Shown: piece by piece, positions 1-9,390 of the stretch
Position numbering within the stretch: the first letter of the stretch is position 1
How the letters are laid out: each line of letters starts with the position of its first letter
Assembly (NCBI GenBank): GCA_034925865.1
Contig: JAYFRN010000003.1
Location: 1 to 64,000 of the forward strand
Direction of reading: 5' to 3'
Length of the DNA stretch: 64,000 nucleotides
Source: Oscillospiraceae bacterium
Lineage (GTDB): Bacteria > Bacillota > Clostridia > Oscillospirales > SIG627
Made by a program: the position numbers and the translations under genes
Notes under the pieces: model-generated
Told to the model about the DNA's origin: nothing
The model's database searches: none
What the model saw: only the letters and a program-made list of their open reading frames with translations

Positions 1-60
1 ATCCATTAGTGAACTACGGTCACTTTCATTGAGTTCGATTACATATTTGACTGACGGCAT
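1..60 (-). CDS. 5' end of an IS630-type transposase (partial)
   Basis: Only the first 20 codons are inside the window. The reading is MPSVKYVIELNESDRSSLMD on the minus strand, preceded by a good Shine-Dalgarno sequence (GGGAGG, about 8 nt before the ATG). A short beta-like start followed by 'L(N/T)xxxRxxL' is the usual beginning of IS630-family transposases, where it leads into a helix-turn-helix domain. The family call rests on 20 residues, so another HTH protein is possible. No terminal inverted repeat was identified with confidence. Confidence 0.45.
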   Translation of the reverse strand, partial: MPSVKYVIELNESDRSSLMD

Positions 61-139
61 GCAATATCCTCCCATCATGTGATGAGAATATTGTATCATA
101 GATTTTGCCTTTATACAAGTTTTAGATGTTACGAAGTAC

Positions 140-184
140 TAGTATATGGGCTTTTCTCTCTTATAAAAACGACTTATTTAAATG
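140..184. repeat. partial copy of the dispersed palindromic element
   Basis: Contains the element core 'TATATGGGCTTTTCTCTCTT' followed by the 'GACTTATTTAAATG' end seen in the full copies at 7745-7850 and 17322-17427. The left half is missing. The rest of 61-257 shows no gene that I can support. Confidence 0.6.
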
Positions 185-257
185 TTTCTTCGCATCAGGC
201 GACTTTCTTTGTCTCCTGTTTCTGTCTGATGTACATTCAGAAGTTGTCGACAAGCTA

Positions 258-310
258 ATAAAAAGCTGTATTCAGAAAGAAATTTAAACACATTTCTTTT
301 TGAATACAGC
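258..310 (-). terminator. rho-independent terminator of the nad operon
   Basis: On the minus strand a stem formed by GCTGTATTCA and its complement (265-274 with 301-310), extended by AAAGAAAT/ATTTCTTT, is followed by TTTTT. It lies about 50 nt after the nadC stop codon. Confidence 0.75.
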
Positions 311-362
311 ACTTTATTTAATTTTATCCGTGAATCTTTTCGATATATTTAAAAATATCTGG

Positions 363-1193
363 TCACTTAACTTTAAATTTTAAACTTATATCCATTGCTC
401 TGACAGAGTGAGTCAACGCTCCGATCGATATGAGATCTACTCCGGTAGAGGCGACTTCATATAAATCTTTATCTCCCATATTGCCTGAAGCCTCCGTGAT
501 CGAGCGACCGCCGACAATTATGACTGCCTTTTTCATATCTTCCACAGACATATTATCAAGCATGATTATATCGGCGCCGACGCGCAGAGCTTCATCCAGC
601 ATCTCGAAATTTTCAACCTCAACTTCTATTTTAAGAGTATGAGGCGCGTTTTTGCGTGCGTTTTCCACTGCTGCGGTAATGGAGCCGGATGCCACGATGT
701 GGTTGTCCTTGATAAGAACCCCGTCGGCAAGGTTAAAGCGGTGGTTTGATCCGCCCCCGCATTTGACAGCATACTTTTCAAGCACACGCATACATGGCGT
801 GGTTTTTCGAGTATCTACGATTTTAGCTTTAGTGCCTTTGACGGCTTCGACCGCGGCGCGCGTGCGTGTAGCGATGCCGCTCATATGCTGTAGAATGTTT
901 AAAGCGGTGCGTTCGGCTGTGAGAAGACTTCTCGCGTTTCCGGAAACAACAGCGATCACATCGCCCTTGTTAACTTGAACACCGTCGTCATAATTTATTT
1001 CAAAAAGAACAGCGGGATCAACATATAGAAACACATCTCTGCATACTTCAAGTCCGCAAATTATTCCGTCTTCCTTCGCGATGAATTTTCCGCTCGCCGC
1101 GGCAGAAGCGGGTATGGTCGACAATGTCGTTATATCTCCCGTACCCACATCCTCACTCAGAGCTTCTTTTATAAAATCATGTACAGACAGCAT
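363..1193 (-). CDS. nadC: nicotinate-nucleotide pyrophosphorylase (quinolinate phosphoribosyltransferase)
   Basis: Converts quinolinate and PRPP to nicotinate mononucleotide, the third step of de novo NAD synthesis, in the cytosol. The 276-residue product has the expected family length and carries the type II PRTase-like features: 'ERTALNILQHMSGIATRT', 'VDTRKTTPCMRVLEKYAVKCGGG', 'IKDNH' and 'VEVEN'. The start chosen is the internal ATG (MLSVHDF) because a GGAGAT ribosome binding site precedes it; an upstream extension would run into nadB and has no homologous sequence. It lies 26 nt after nadB on the same strand and is very probably co-transcribed. nadA, the usual third member, is not in the window; a transposase fragment lies downstream instead. 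Confidence 0.95.
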   Translation of the reverse strand: MLSVHDFIKEALSEDVGTGDITTLSTIPASAAASGKFIAKEDGIICGLEVCRDVFLYVDPAVLFEINYDDGVQVNKGDVIAVVSGNARSLLTAERTALNILQHMSGIATRTRAAVEAVKGTKAKIVDTRKTTPCMRVLEKYAVKCGGGSNHRFNLADGVLIKDNHIVASGSITAAVENARKNAPHTLKIEVEVENFEMLDEALRVGADIIMLDNMSVEDMKKAVIIVGGRSITEASGNMGDKDLYEVASTGVDLISIGALTHSVRAMDISLKFKVK

Positions 1194-1219
1194 CCGGTTA
1201 TCTCCGTTTCTATTGAAAT

Positions 1220-2791
1220 TCACTGCTCGATATAATGAGCGCCTACGCTGACCTTTCGGTCGATCGCGCCCTTCGCGACGCGGCGCGCCACCTCGGTCAT
1301 ATTGCACAATTCCATTTTTGCGGGAGTGTCGAGAATCATGCGTTCATATTTATCAAATAATGCATTAAGCTTTATATATGCCTGATTCATATCCGCCATA
1401 TGGCGTACAGCACCGAAATTATCGCTCATCAGCTCTTTAAGCGCAAGCTTGTCCGCTGCGACTTCATCGTTTGATGCCGAAGGAGCTACGGAATCAGAAG
1501 AAACGAACATTGATTCTGAAAGGCCATGCTTTGATTCGCGGTATTTTCTGGACTCGGCATTTATATGGCGCGCGCAGCGTCTGCCAAACACAAGACATTC
1601 AAGCACGGAATTGCTTGCCAAACGATTGGCGCCGTGTATACCGGTACAAGCGCATTCCCCACAGGCATACAAACCGTTGACTGAAGTCATACCGTTGAGA
1701 TCCGTCTCGATTCCGCCCATAAAATAATGCTGTGCCGGATGGATCGGAATATTGTCCTTGGTAAGTTTGATTCCGTGCCGTTCACATTCCGCAAATATGG
1801 TCGGGAAACGGTTTGAGAAAAACTCCGTAGTCATAGACGAGCAATCAAGCCATGCGTGAGCATCACCTGTACGCTTCAGCTCTTTGAGGATCTCCCTTGT
1901 CACAATATCACGGGGCGCAAGATCAGCCATTTCATGCTTTCCCTGCATAAACGCCTCACCGTTGTTGTTCCTGAGAATACCGCCCTCGCCTCTGACAGCC
2001 TCGGAAATCAAAAACTGGCGTTCGCTGCCCGCGCTTTCGCTTGTTATCAGTGTCGTCGGATGAAACTGAACCATTTCCATATTGATAAGCTTCGCTCCGG
2101 CTCTCGCGGCGCACGCTATTCCGTCTCCGACGGCTCCGACAGGATTGGTCGTATAACGGTAAAGCTGACCTATTCCGCCGGTTGCTATTATAATGTTCGG
2201 TGATTCGAACACAACATATTTTTCATTTTTACAGTCGTATAAAAGCACCCCGCATACTCCGTGCTCATCGGTAAGAACATCTGTAAGAAAGCTGTGAAAT
2301 TTGACATGAATATTGCTGCGCGACATTACTATTTCGGAAAGACGTTTAGTCGTTTCCCTTCCCGTGGCATCGCCGCCGCAATGCACGATACGGCGCAGCC
2401 TGTGCCCGCCTTCGCGTGTGATCTGCAGCTCTCCCTCGCTGTCGACATCGAACGGAACATTCATATTGACAAGCTCGCGGATATTTTCGGGCCCTTCCTC
2501 AACGAGCACTTCAACGGCTTCCTGCTTGCAAAGCCCCGCACCAGCCTTAAGAGTATCCTCAATGTGAAGGCGCGAGTTGTCTTCCTTGGCCATTACCGCG
2601 GCTATGCCGCCCTGAGCAAGCCACGAATTTGATTCGTCTATATCGACCTTGGTAATAATGGCGCATGATTTTTTGTCATCGATGTGGAGAGCGGCATACA
2701 TTCCCGCTATTCCGCTACCGATTATTATTACGTCATACTTTTCCGCGGATGAAAAATCCGCACACTTCTTATCAAATAAAAACCTGCGCAT
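1220..2791 (-). CDS. nadB: L-aspartate oxidase
   Basis: FAD-dependent enzyme that oxidises L-aspartate to iminoaspartate, the first step of de novo NAD synthesis. The 523-residue protein has an N-terminal dinucleotide-binding motif ('DVIIIGSGIAGMYAAL', about residues 19-34), the 'SNSWLAQGGIAAVM' substrate-loop region, 'TREGGHRLRRIVHCGGDATGRE', and the flavoprotein signature 'HPAQHYFMGGIETD' followed by 'GLYACGECACTGIHGANRLASNS'. The C-terminal helical domain is present, so it is full length. proS lies 16 nt upstream on the same strand; nadC follows 26 nt downstream. In anaerobes the electron acceptor is generally taken to be fumarate rather than oxygen. Confidence 0.95.
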   Translation of the reverse strand: MRRFLFDKKCADFSSAEKYDVIIIGSGIAGMYAALHIDDKKSCAIITKVDIDESNSWLAQGGIAAVMAKEDNSRLHIEDTLKAGAGLCKQEAVEVLVEEGPENIRELVNMNVPFDVDSEGELQITREGGHRLRRIVHCGGDATGRETTKRLSEIVMSRSNIHVKFHSFLTDVLTDEHGVCGVLLYDCKNEKYVVFESPNIIIATGGIGQLYRYTTNPVGAVGDGIACAARAGAKLINMEMVQFHPTTLITSESAGSERQFLISEAVRGEGGILRNNNGEAFMQGKHEMADLAPRDIVTREILKELKRTGDAHAWLDCSSMTTEFFSNRFPTIFAECERHGIKLTKDNIPIHPAQHYFMGGIETDLNGMTSVNGLYACGECACTGIHGANRLASNSVLECLVFGRRCARHINAESRKYRESKHGLSESMFVSSDSVAPSASNDEVAADKLALKELMSDNFGAVRHMADMNQAYIKLNALFDKYERMILDTPAKMELCNMTEVARRVAKGAIDRKVSVGAHYIEQ

Positions 2792-2807
2792 TTATAAACA
2801 CCTCTTA

Positions 2808-4268
2808 TTAATATGCCTTTCCCCAGTAAACGAGCGACTTCGCCGGTTTGCCGCAGCAGACGCAGGTATCAGATATTTTCTCATCGGTAATGCTGTCGCC
2901 CTTAAACGGCATACAGCGCGACGAAACATCGCATGTTTCCTTAAGCTTGCGTTCGCACTCCTCGTCGCCGCACCACATAGCTCTGATAAAACCGGGCTTT
3001 TCGGCAGCAACGGATTTCATTTCCTCAATACTGTGGGCGTCATATGTCATTGAATCGCGGCGTACCTTTGCTTTTTCATATAGACCGGCCGTAACATCCG
3101 ACAAAAGCTTATCTATAGTTTTTTCAAGTTCGCCCGGCGCAACGGATGCGACCGTTTTCTCTCCGTTATCTCGTCTGACAATCACACACGCGTTATTCTC
3201 GATATCCTTGGGGCCGATCTCAATCCGCAGAGGAACCCCGCGCATTTCATATTCCGCAAATTTCCAGCCCGGACTCTGCTCTGATACGTCGATACCGGTT
3301 CTGAAGGATTTTTTCAAACGGCTGTAAAGCTCGTTTGTTTTATCAAGCACGCCTTCTTTGTGCTGTGCAATCGGTATGATTTCAAGCTGTACCGGAGCGA
3401 TGGCCGGCGGCAGCACAAGACCGTTATTGTCTCCGTGAGTCATTATGATCCCGCCGATTATGCGTGTTGAAATTCCCCACGACGTCTGATAGCAGTTCTT
3501 AAGCTTGTTGTCACGGTCGAGATATTGTATTCCGAAGGCTTTGGCGAAGCCGTCGCCAAAATTGTGGCTGGTACCGGATTGAAGCGCTTTCCCATCGTGC
3601 ATAAGCGCCTCTATCGTATATGTTGCCAATGCACCCGCAAATTTTTCTTTATCGGTTTTTCTTCCTTTTATGACTGGGATGGCAAGATATTTTTCGCAAA
3701 ATTCGGCATAAATGCCGAGCATGCGGATAGTCTCGTCATATGCTTCCTCGGCGGTGGCATGCATGGTATGCCCCTCCTGCCACAGGAATTCCCTGCTTCT
3801 CAAAAACGGGCGGGTCGTCTTCTCCCATCTTACGACGCTGCACCACTGATTGTAAAGCTTTGGCAAATCACGGTATGATTTTATAATATTGGCGTAATGC
3901 TCGCAGAAAAGCGTCTCCGATGTAGGACGAACGCACAGGCGCTCCTGAAGCTGCTCGCTGCCGCCCTGAGTAACCCAGGCAACCTCGGGCGCAAAGCCTT
4001 CGACATGTTCTTTTTCCTTATTAAGCAGCGATTCCGGGATGAACATAGGCATATATACATTGCAATGCCCCGTTTCTTTAAACATCCTGTCAAGTATCGA
4101 CTGGATGTTTTCCCAGATAGCGTATCCGTAGGGGCGGATGATCATGCATCCTTTAACACCGGAATAATCTATGAGGTCGGCCTTTTTCACAATGTCGGTG
4201 TACCACTGCGCAAAGTCCTGCTCCATCGGAGTTATTTCTTCGACGGCTCTTTTTCCCTTTTGTGCCAT
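2808..4268 (-). CDS. proS: prolyl-tRNA synthetase, archaeal/eukaryotic-like type
   Basis: Charges tRNA-Pro. The 486-residue size and the start '[23 protein letters not shown]' identify the shorter archaeal/eukaryotic-type ProRS found in many Clostridia, without the editing INS domain of the E. coli type. Class II motifs are visible ('RPTSET' region, '[22 protein letters not shown]', '[17 protein letters not shown]'). The C-terminal zinc-binding domain has its cysteines ('[12 protein letters not shown]', '[10 protein letters not shown]') and ends in the typical terminal tyrosine ('YWGKAY'). The ATG has an AAGGAAA ribosome binding site. It shares its strand with nadB, but functional linkage is not implied. 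Confidence 0.95.
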   Translation of the reverse strand: MAQKGKRAVEEITPMEQDFAQWYTDIVKKADLIDYSGVKGCMIIRPYGYAIWENIQSILDRMFKETGHCNVYMPMFIPESLLNKEKEHVEGFAPEVAWVTQGGSEQLQERLCVRPTSETLFCEHYANIIKSYRDLPKLYNQWCSVVRWEKTTRPFLRSREFLWQEGHTMHATAEEAYDETIRMLGIYAEFCEKYLAIPVIKGRKTDKEKFAGALATYTIEALMHDGKALQSGTSHNFGDGFAKAFGIQYLDRDNKLKNCYQTSWGISTRIIGGIIMTHGDNNGLVLPPAIAPVQLEIIPIAQHKEGVLDKTNELYSRLKKSFRTGIDVSEQSPGWKFAEYEMRGVPLRIEIGPKDIENNACVIVRRDNGEKTVASVAPGELEKTIDKLLSDVTAGLYEKAKVRRDSMTYDAHSIEEMKSVAAEKPGFIRAMWCGDEECERKLKETCDVSSRCMPFKGDSITDEKISDTCVCCGKPAKSLVYWGKAY

Positions 4269-4324
4269 AGCTTCTTTTCCTTTTTGCTGTAATGCGTTTT
4301 ATATATAAAATTCAGTATATACCT

Positions 4325-4990
4325 TTATTTATACCTAGTCAAGGTTTTCGTTCGTTTTATCGAAAATTCGCCCGGTTCTAATTCCCTGCACACAGCTTTG
4401 GCCGCAACGGAAAGCAGATATTCCGGATTGAGATATTCCGAATTGTCAGCTGAAAGCACGGCGGAAAGAATTGTCGTCCCGCCTATTTCAAATACCTCCG
4501 CCGATATGATCTGAGACTTTATATCCGTGGGCTTTACTCCGGATTTTGTGCGTTTATCAACTATAAGCTCCGGCATTGCCAGCGCTGATTTGAGCTTTTC
4601 GGTTTCTTCTGATGAAAAACTGTAAATTTTTATTTCATATTCCGCCGCGTATACGTCATCCTTGGGATTATCGTCCTCTACGGAGCATGAAACCAGCGAT
4701 ATCCCCTTCGGAAGCTGCTCTGAAAGCCGCCGGAATATCTCATCCGCGTCCATATTACAGCAATCGGCGGTAATTATAGTCATCCGTTCGCAAAGGCTTT
4801 CCGTTCCGACGGAAAGCGGAAGCGAAAAACTGAGCTTCGGATGCGGATTAAAGCCTTCCGAATGTTTTAGATCAATATCTGCTCTTGTGAGCGCACGCGT
4901 GAAAACACGCGTCAGATCGAGATGCGAAATATACTTCACCGCTCCGAGCTTTTTGAATATTATTCTGTATACATGATTCTGTCCGGTCAT
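4325..4990 (-). CDS. TIGR03936-family (DUF2344) radical-SAM-associated protein
   Basis: A 221-residue cytosolic protein of unknown biochemical role. The N-terminal block 'YRIIFKKLGAVKYISHLDLTRVFTRALTRADI' followed by 'SEGFNPHPKLSFSLPLSVGTES' is diagnostic of the DUF2344/TIGR03936 family. That family is normally encoded directly after, or fused to, a YgiQ-like radical SAM protein and near ribonuclease G. Here no radical SAM gene is adjacent: the upstream neighbour is a nitroreductase whose stop overlaps this start (ATGA), which points to translational coupling. Length agrees with stand-alone family members. Confidence 0.85.
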   Translation of the reverse strand: MTGQNHVYRIIFKKLGAVKYISHLDLTRVFTRALTRADIDLKHSEGFNPHPKLSFSLPLSVGTESLCERMTIITADCCNMDADEIFRRLSEQLPKGISLVSCSVEDDNPKDDVYAAEYEIKIYSFSSEETEKLKSALAMPELIVDKRTKSGVKPTDIKSQIISAEVFEIGGTTILSAVLSADNSEYLNPEYLLSVAAKAVCRELEPGEFSIKRTKTLTRYK

Positions 4991-5571
4991 TTTTTGATTT
5001 CTCCGGTAATTATCAATTCACGGATGCTGCGTTTTGGAACACAATGCACTCCGTCTTTATTTCTGTAATATTTTATCTCTGTGTCTTCCGCCGTGACAAG
5101 CTGTATTTTCTCTTTCGGGGCGCCGAGCGCGATAAGAAGCAAGGGCTGATATCCTTCGCCGAGCCCGAAGAGACCGGAAACCGCCTCTTTTGAAAAGCTG
5201 CCTATCATGCAAGAACCAAGCCCGATTTCACGCGCTCCGAGAGTGATCGCATATGCGTAAATTCCCGTATCAATGTCATACGGAGCTTTTCTTATCGATG
5301 TGTCGTTACATAAAAGAATATACGCCGTAGGTTCGTTTCCGGAAAAGGGCGGTTTGTTTGACGTAAAATATCCTGCCCATTTAATATGCGGAAATATCGC
5401 TGTACAACCTTCTTCAGAAACGGTATACGTAAATTTTATTGCCTGAAGATTGGCGGCGGATGGCGTCAGGGTACACAAGCCTATAAGCGAAAGCACCTCG
5501 CTTTCGCTTATAGGACGGCTTCTGTCGAAATTGCGTACGCTTCGCGTTTCGGTCATCAGATCTTTTAACAT
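4987..5571 (-). CDS. nitroreductase-family flavoprotein
   Basis: The 194-residue protein has the nitroreductase fold signatures. 'TRSVRNFD...PISESEV' is the FMN-phosphate binding segment with conserved Arg and Ser-Val-Arg, 'LTPSAANLQ' is the 'PSAxNxQ' flavin loop, and 'GLGSCMIGSFSK' is the C-terminal flavin contact. These FMN enzymes reduce nitro or quinone substrates or act in cofactor metabolism; the substrate cannot be read from sequence. The gene starts 6 nt after the glycoside hydrolase gene, lacks a strong ribosome binding site of its own, and overlaps the DUF2344 gene by 4 nt, so translation is probably coupled along the operon. Confidence 0.85.
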   Translation of the reverse strand: MLKDLMTETRSVRNFDRSRPISESEVLSLIGLCTLTPSAANLQAIKFTYTVSEEGCTAIFPHIKWAGYFTSNKPPFSGNEPTAYILLCNDTSIRKAPYDIDTGIYAYAITLGAREIGLGSCMIGSFSKEAVSGLFGLGEGYQPLLLIALGAPKEKIQLVTAEDTEIKYYRNKDGVHCVPKRSIRELIITGEIKK

Positions 5572-5577
5572 ATATCG

Positions 5578-7647
5578 TTATTCTATAACAATGACTTCAT
5601 AATCGTCAAGCTTGTCAAGAACAAATGTAAGCTTTCCGCTTTCGGTACGCTTGCCGAGAATATTGCCTCCGCGAAGCGTTCTGAGTTTGAATTCTCTGCC
5701 GTCTGTTTTAATTCCGAAGCCATCAAGCGTCAGTGAAAAGCGCACATTATTGAGAGGAACCAGCTTTTCAAGAGGACGGTACATAGCTCCCGTAAGATTT
5801 ACCGCATGAAGAATAAATCTGTCGGAATTTTCTTGACGGCGCAGCACCGTTTCGTAAAGGCCGGGTTCATCCGATTCCACAACCGGCTTTGCGGTATAAT
5901 CGGCGAAAGCGTTTACGAGATTTGCGTAATCCGTCATATTGCGGCCGTTAACGGTTTCGGCGTAGTTGCCGCATATATAATAGGCGCAGCCGCTTCCGTA
6001 TTTATGCTCGCATAAGAATGGATAATATCCGTCCTCCGGAATAATGGCGTATGTGCTCGGCATCGGATGCATGACCTTCATCAATACCTTTGTATCCGGG
6101 AGCGTATTCCATTCAAGGGTCAGAATATTTCCGGGGATTCTTGGGAAAGAAAGCGCGTCGGTTATGGGATGCGAGCCGGTGGAAATAGCATACGCGTTTC
6201 CGACGCTTGGTGAACTGACAAGCTTTGGTGTGCCGCAAAGCCCGAGAACCTCGGCAAGCTTCGGGGTGGAAGCGAAGCTTCCGTCTTCATTGTACATACC
6301 GGCATCAAAATTGGCAAGGAGCTTTCCGCCGTCGGAGACGAACTTCTTTATCGCCTCGGCTCCGTCGTCGGTAAGGCATGCGACCTCGGGCAAAATCACC
6401 GCTTCATACTTTGAAAGAGTGCCGTCGACGAGCGAAACGTCGTCGATTATGTCAAACTGCACATGCTTGCGGACGAGCATATCATATACGGACATTATCG
6501 CGCCGTAATGGTCGCCTCTTTCGCGAAAGCCGGATTTTCTTGCCGCGACGAAGTCGCTGTCGCCAACGCTGGAGGCATAATTATTCGCAGTGAACTGAGA
6601 CCAGACAAGCGCGATGCGCGCGCAGGTCTTTGAGGCGGCAAAAACATCGGAATTGGATAGTACGAATTTATTCATTGCGCGCGCCGCCAGACAGGATTCC
6701 GTATTTTTAAATTCGGAAGGCGAGAAATGCACTCCGTACCAAATATTCGATCCGTTGGCATAGCTCTGCGCGTATGTAAGCGTCGTTTCGGCCGGTGTGT
6801 GCAGGTAATATGCTATACCGGAATGGTTTCCTGAGAAGAAGCATACGGTCGTCTTGCCGTTTGCGAGCGTCTCGAGATATTTCGCTTTGCTGCTTACATG
6901 CCAAAGCCCGAGCCCCATAGACGCGGAGTGAAATCCGCCTTCCGCTCCGAGTATATCGACATACGGATAAACCTTTCTGGTATTGTTCCCTGTTATATCG
7001 GCTCTGAGCGCGGAATTATTTAAATAAAGCAATATGTCGGGATTTATTCTCTTTACGGTCTCATATGCTTCTTTAATATGCTGGGTCACGCTGTCAACGC
7101 GCATGGTCTGAAGCTCTATGCGCGTGGCCTCGTATATCGAATGTCCGAATTTTTTCTCAAAGTCGGCGCGGCATACGTCGCAATAGCATCCGTTCTCACG
7201 CATGACGGGACCGTCGAGAAAAACGCCGTCGATATCGTGATGGCAGAGAGCATCAAGCTCCTTAATAAAATTTTTATGCCAGTCGCCGTTCGGATTTATG
7301 CACACGAGGTTGTATATCGAATACGCGGGCATGCGATTTCCTTCCTTGGTCAGCTGACACCAGTCCGGATGCTCAGCAGCAATCTTATCGCTCATGCAGT
7401 GAGTATTATAATAACATATTTCATGAATGCCATGCGATCGTGATTTTTTTAAATATTTGTCTAGGATTTCGGCATGCTCTGATTCTTTGTAATATGCCAT
7501 ATGTCCGTTATTTGCGAGAAGATGAAGCAGCTGCTCGGTATTAAAGCCGTATTTCGCGACATATTCATCGAGCACCCATTCGTCGTCATCTCCGAGGCTG
7601 CACTGGACAGCGCTGATTGTAAGAGGCTGCTTTTCCCACCATTTCAT
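5578..7647 (-). CDS. GHL6-like glycoside hydrolase with beta-galactosidase-type trimerisation domain
   Basis: A 689-residue protein without signal peptide, so probably intracellular. Residues about 1-330 read as a TIM barrel of the hypothetical glycosyl hydrolase 6 type: 'HEICYYNTHCM', 'GDWHKNFIKELDAL', 'DIDGVFLDGPV', and the cysteine pair 'CYCDVCRADFEKKFG'. Residues about 345-560 resemble the GH42 trimerisation (class I glutamine-amidotransferase-like) domain: 'DMLVRKHVQFDIIDD', 'YEAVILPEVACL', 'FVSDGGKLLANFDAG'. A small C-terminal beta domain follows. The start has an AAGGAGA ribosome binding site. The rhamnulokinase upstream suggests a deoxy-sugar-containing glycan substrate, but that is inference. 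Confidence 0.75.
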   Translation of the reverse strand: MKWWEKQPLTISAVQCSLGDDDEWVLDEYVAKYGFNTEQLLHLLANNGHMAYYKESEHAEILDKYLKKSRSHGIHEICYYNTHCMSDKIAAEHPDWCQLTKEGNRMPAYSIYNLVCINPNGDWHKNFIKELDALCHHDIDGVFLDGPVMRENGCYCDVCRADFEKKFGHSIYEATRIELQTMRVDSVTQHIKEAYETVKRINPDILLYLNNSALRADITGNNTRKVYPYVDILGAEGGFHSASMGLGLWHVSSKAKYLETLANGKTTVCFFSGNHSGIAYYLHTPAETTLTYAQSYANGSNIWYGVHFSPSEFKNTESCLAARAMNKFVLSNSDVFAASKTCARIALVWSQFTANNYASSVGDSDFVAARKSGFRERGDHYGAIMSVYDMLVRKHVQFDIIDDVSLVDGTLSKYEAVILPEVACLTDDGAEAIKKFVSDGGKLLANFDAGMYNEDGSFASTPKLAEVLGLCGTPKLVSSPSVGNAYAISTGSHPITDALSFPRIPGNILTLEWNTLPDTKVLMKVMHPMPSTYAIIPEDGYYPFLCEHKYGSGCAYYICGNYAETVNGRNMTDYANLVNAFADYTAKPVVESDEPGLYETVLRRQENSDRFILHAVNLTGAMYRPLEKLVPLNNVRFSLTLDGFGIKTDGREFKLRTLRGGNILGKRTESGKLTFVLDKLDDYEVIVIE

Positions 7648-7744
7648 AGTAATATTTCTCCTTTTATATCTGCCGATTCCGGCCGAATTTAGTCTTCATT
7701 GTCTGCGGTGAAATGATTACACTTTTTGGTTTATCTGCTATGCT

Positions 7745-7850
7745 TTATTAAAACGGCAATTAAATAAGTCTTGTCTTATAAGAGATAAAAGTCCATATAC
7801 AAGAGCCTTTTCTCTCTTTTAGCGGTAATTATTTAATTGCCGAGTTAATA
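7745..7850. repeat. full-length copy of the dispersed palindromic (MITE-like) element
   Basis: About 106 bp, inverted relative to the copy at 17322-17427. Ends carry 'CGGCAATTAAATAA'-type inverted termini, and the centre is a hairpin of AGAGAAAAGGCTC / AGATAAAAGTCC type around 'TATATAC'. One end overlaps the 3' end of the rhamnulokinase gene and supplies its stop codon. It separates rhaB from the glycoside hydrolase gene. Confidence 0.8.
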
Positions 7851-9337
7851 ATATATATTTCCTTTGCCTTTTCGTATGCCGAATTCCATTCTATATGTGA
7901 TTCCGGATAATACTCCTTAATCGGTTCGGACCGCGCGATGACTCCGCGAGCCTCTGTGAGCGAGGATATTTTCCCGAGTGCGATAAGCTGTATCACGGTA
8001 TTTCCGTACACGGTTGCCTCCGTTGGGCCGGATAGCACCGGTATCCCGCATGCCGAGGCGGTCATGGCGCATAAAAGCGTATCTTTCGTTCCTCCGCCGA
8101 CGACATAAAGCTTTTCAAAGCGTTTGCCTGTACAGCTTTCGAGGTTTTCAAGAACATATCTGTATTTCAAAGCAAGGCTTTCATAAATACAGCGCATGAT
8201 ATCGCCGGTTGTTTCCGGAATGTGTTGTCCTGTCCGGCTGCAGAATTCTCTGACGCGTCCAGGTATGTCTCCGGGAGTGGCAAAGGCAGGATCATCGGGA
8301 TCAATAAACGATACAAACGGCTCGGCCTTCAGCGCGAGATTCTCAAGCTGTGAATATGAGTATTCGCTTCCTTCACGCCGCCATGCCCTCCTGCTTTCCT
8401 GAATTAGCCAAAGCCCTGTCACGTTCTTTAAAAAATTTACGGTCCCGCAGGCGCTAAGCTCGTTGGTGAAGTTATACGCCAGCGTCGTTTCGTTTATAAG
8501 AGGAGCGACAAGTTCCGTTCCGATTAATGACCATGTGCCGCTGCTTATATACGCAAAACCGGATTCTGCCGCCGGAACGGATATTACCGCGCTTTGAGTG
8601 TCATGGGCCGCGACGGAAATCACTTTTATTTTTTTGCCTTTCAGACCGACCTCGGCGGCGACATCGTCCGAAATACCGCCCAAAATAAACCCGCAATCCG
8701 TGACGGGAGGAAAGAGCTCAGCGGAAATGCCCAGAGCATTTAGAATTTCGGGCGAATATTCTTTTTTATTCGCGTCCAGCAGCTGAGTCGTGGAAGCCAT
8801 TGAAAGCTCAGTATTCATAATACCCGTCAAAAAATAATTAAAAAGATCCGGTATCAGAAGCAGCCTTTTTGCTCTTGAAATCAACGCCGGTCGCTTTTTA
8901 ACAAGTGCGAAAAGCTGATATATTGTGTTTATTTCCATGAACTGAATTCCCGTCAGCTCATAGATTTTCTCACGCGTGATTATTTTAAAGAGCTCGTCCT
9001 TCATTCCGGAAGTACGTCGGTCGCGGTAATGGACCGGGTTCTCAAGCATGCGTCCGTCTTCGCCGATTAGACCGAAATCAACCCCCCACGTATCAATACC
9101 GAGTGAATCCGTTTCGATGCCGGAAGAGGCAAGCTTCATAAGCCCCTGTTTTATCTCGAAAATCTGTCTGGGTGTATCCCAGAAAAGAGTATCACCGAGC
9201 TGGACCGGATCGTTTGAAAACCTGTGAATCTCATTGAGGACGATCTTCTCTCCGTCAAATTCCGCGACGACCGCGCGTCCGCTCGACGCTCCGAAATCAA
9301 ATGCCAATACTTTTACAGTTTTCATTTCTATGATCAT
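7829..9337 (-). CDS. rhaB: rhamnulokinase (FGGY family)
   Basis: Phosphorylates L-rhamnulose at O-1 in L-rhamnose catabolism. The 502-residue protein has the FGGY kinase N-terminal ATPase motif 'VLAFDFGASSGRAV', the rhamnulokinase-type 'DSLGIDTWGVDFGLI', 'NPVHYRDRRT' and 'FMEINTIYQLFAL', and the C-terminal 'LYVVGGGTKDTLLCAMTASA' nucleotide-binding segment. The first ATG is only 1 nt after AAGGAAGG; the second (position 9325, MKTVKVL) is 13 nt away and matches the family start better. The last residues 'IINSAIK' and the stop are encoded by a dispersed repeat. rhaA and rhaD are not nearby. Confidence 0.92.
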   Translation of the reverse strand: MIIEMKTVKVLAFDFGASSGRAVVAEFDGEKIVLNEIHRFSNDPVQLGDTLFWDTPRQIFEIKQGLMKLASSGIETDSLGIDTWGVDFGLIGEDGRMLENPVHYRDRRTSGMKDELFKIITREKIYELTGIQFMEINTIYQLFALVKKRPALISRAKRLLLIPDLFNYFLTGIMNTELSMASTTQLLDANKKEYSPEILNALGISAELFPPVTDCGFILGGISDDVAAEVGLKGKKIKVISVAAHDTQSAVISVPAAESGFAYISSGTWSLIGTELVAPLINETTLAYNFTNELSACGTVNFLKNVTGLWLIQESRRAWRREGSEYSYSQLENLALKAEPFVSFIDPDDPAFATPGDIPGRVREFCSRTGQHIPETTGDIMRCIYESLALKYRYVLENLESCTGKRFEKLYVVGGGTKDTLLCAMTASACGIPVLSGPTEATVYGNTVIQLIALGKISSLTEARGVIARSEPIKEYYPESHIEWNSAYEKAKEIYIINSAIK

Positions 9338-9390
9338 GCCTTCCTTTGCATCGAAGAATGAGTTATTGCCGTTTCCGAATGGCGAATCCG

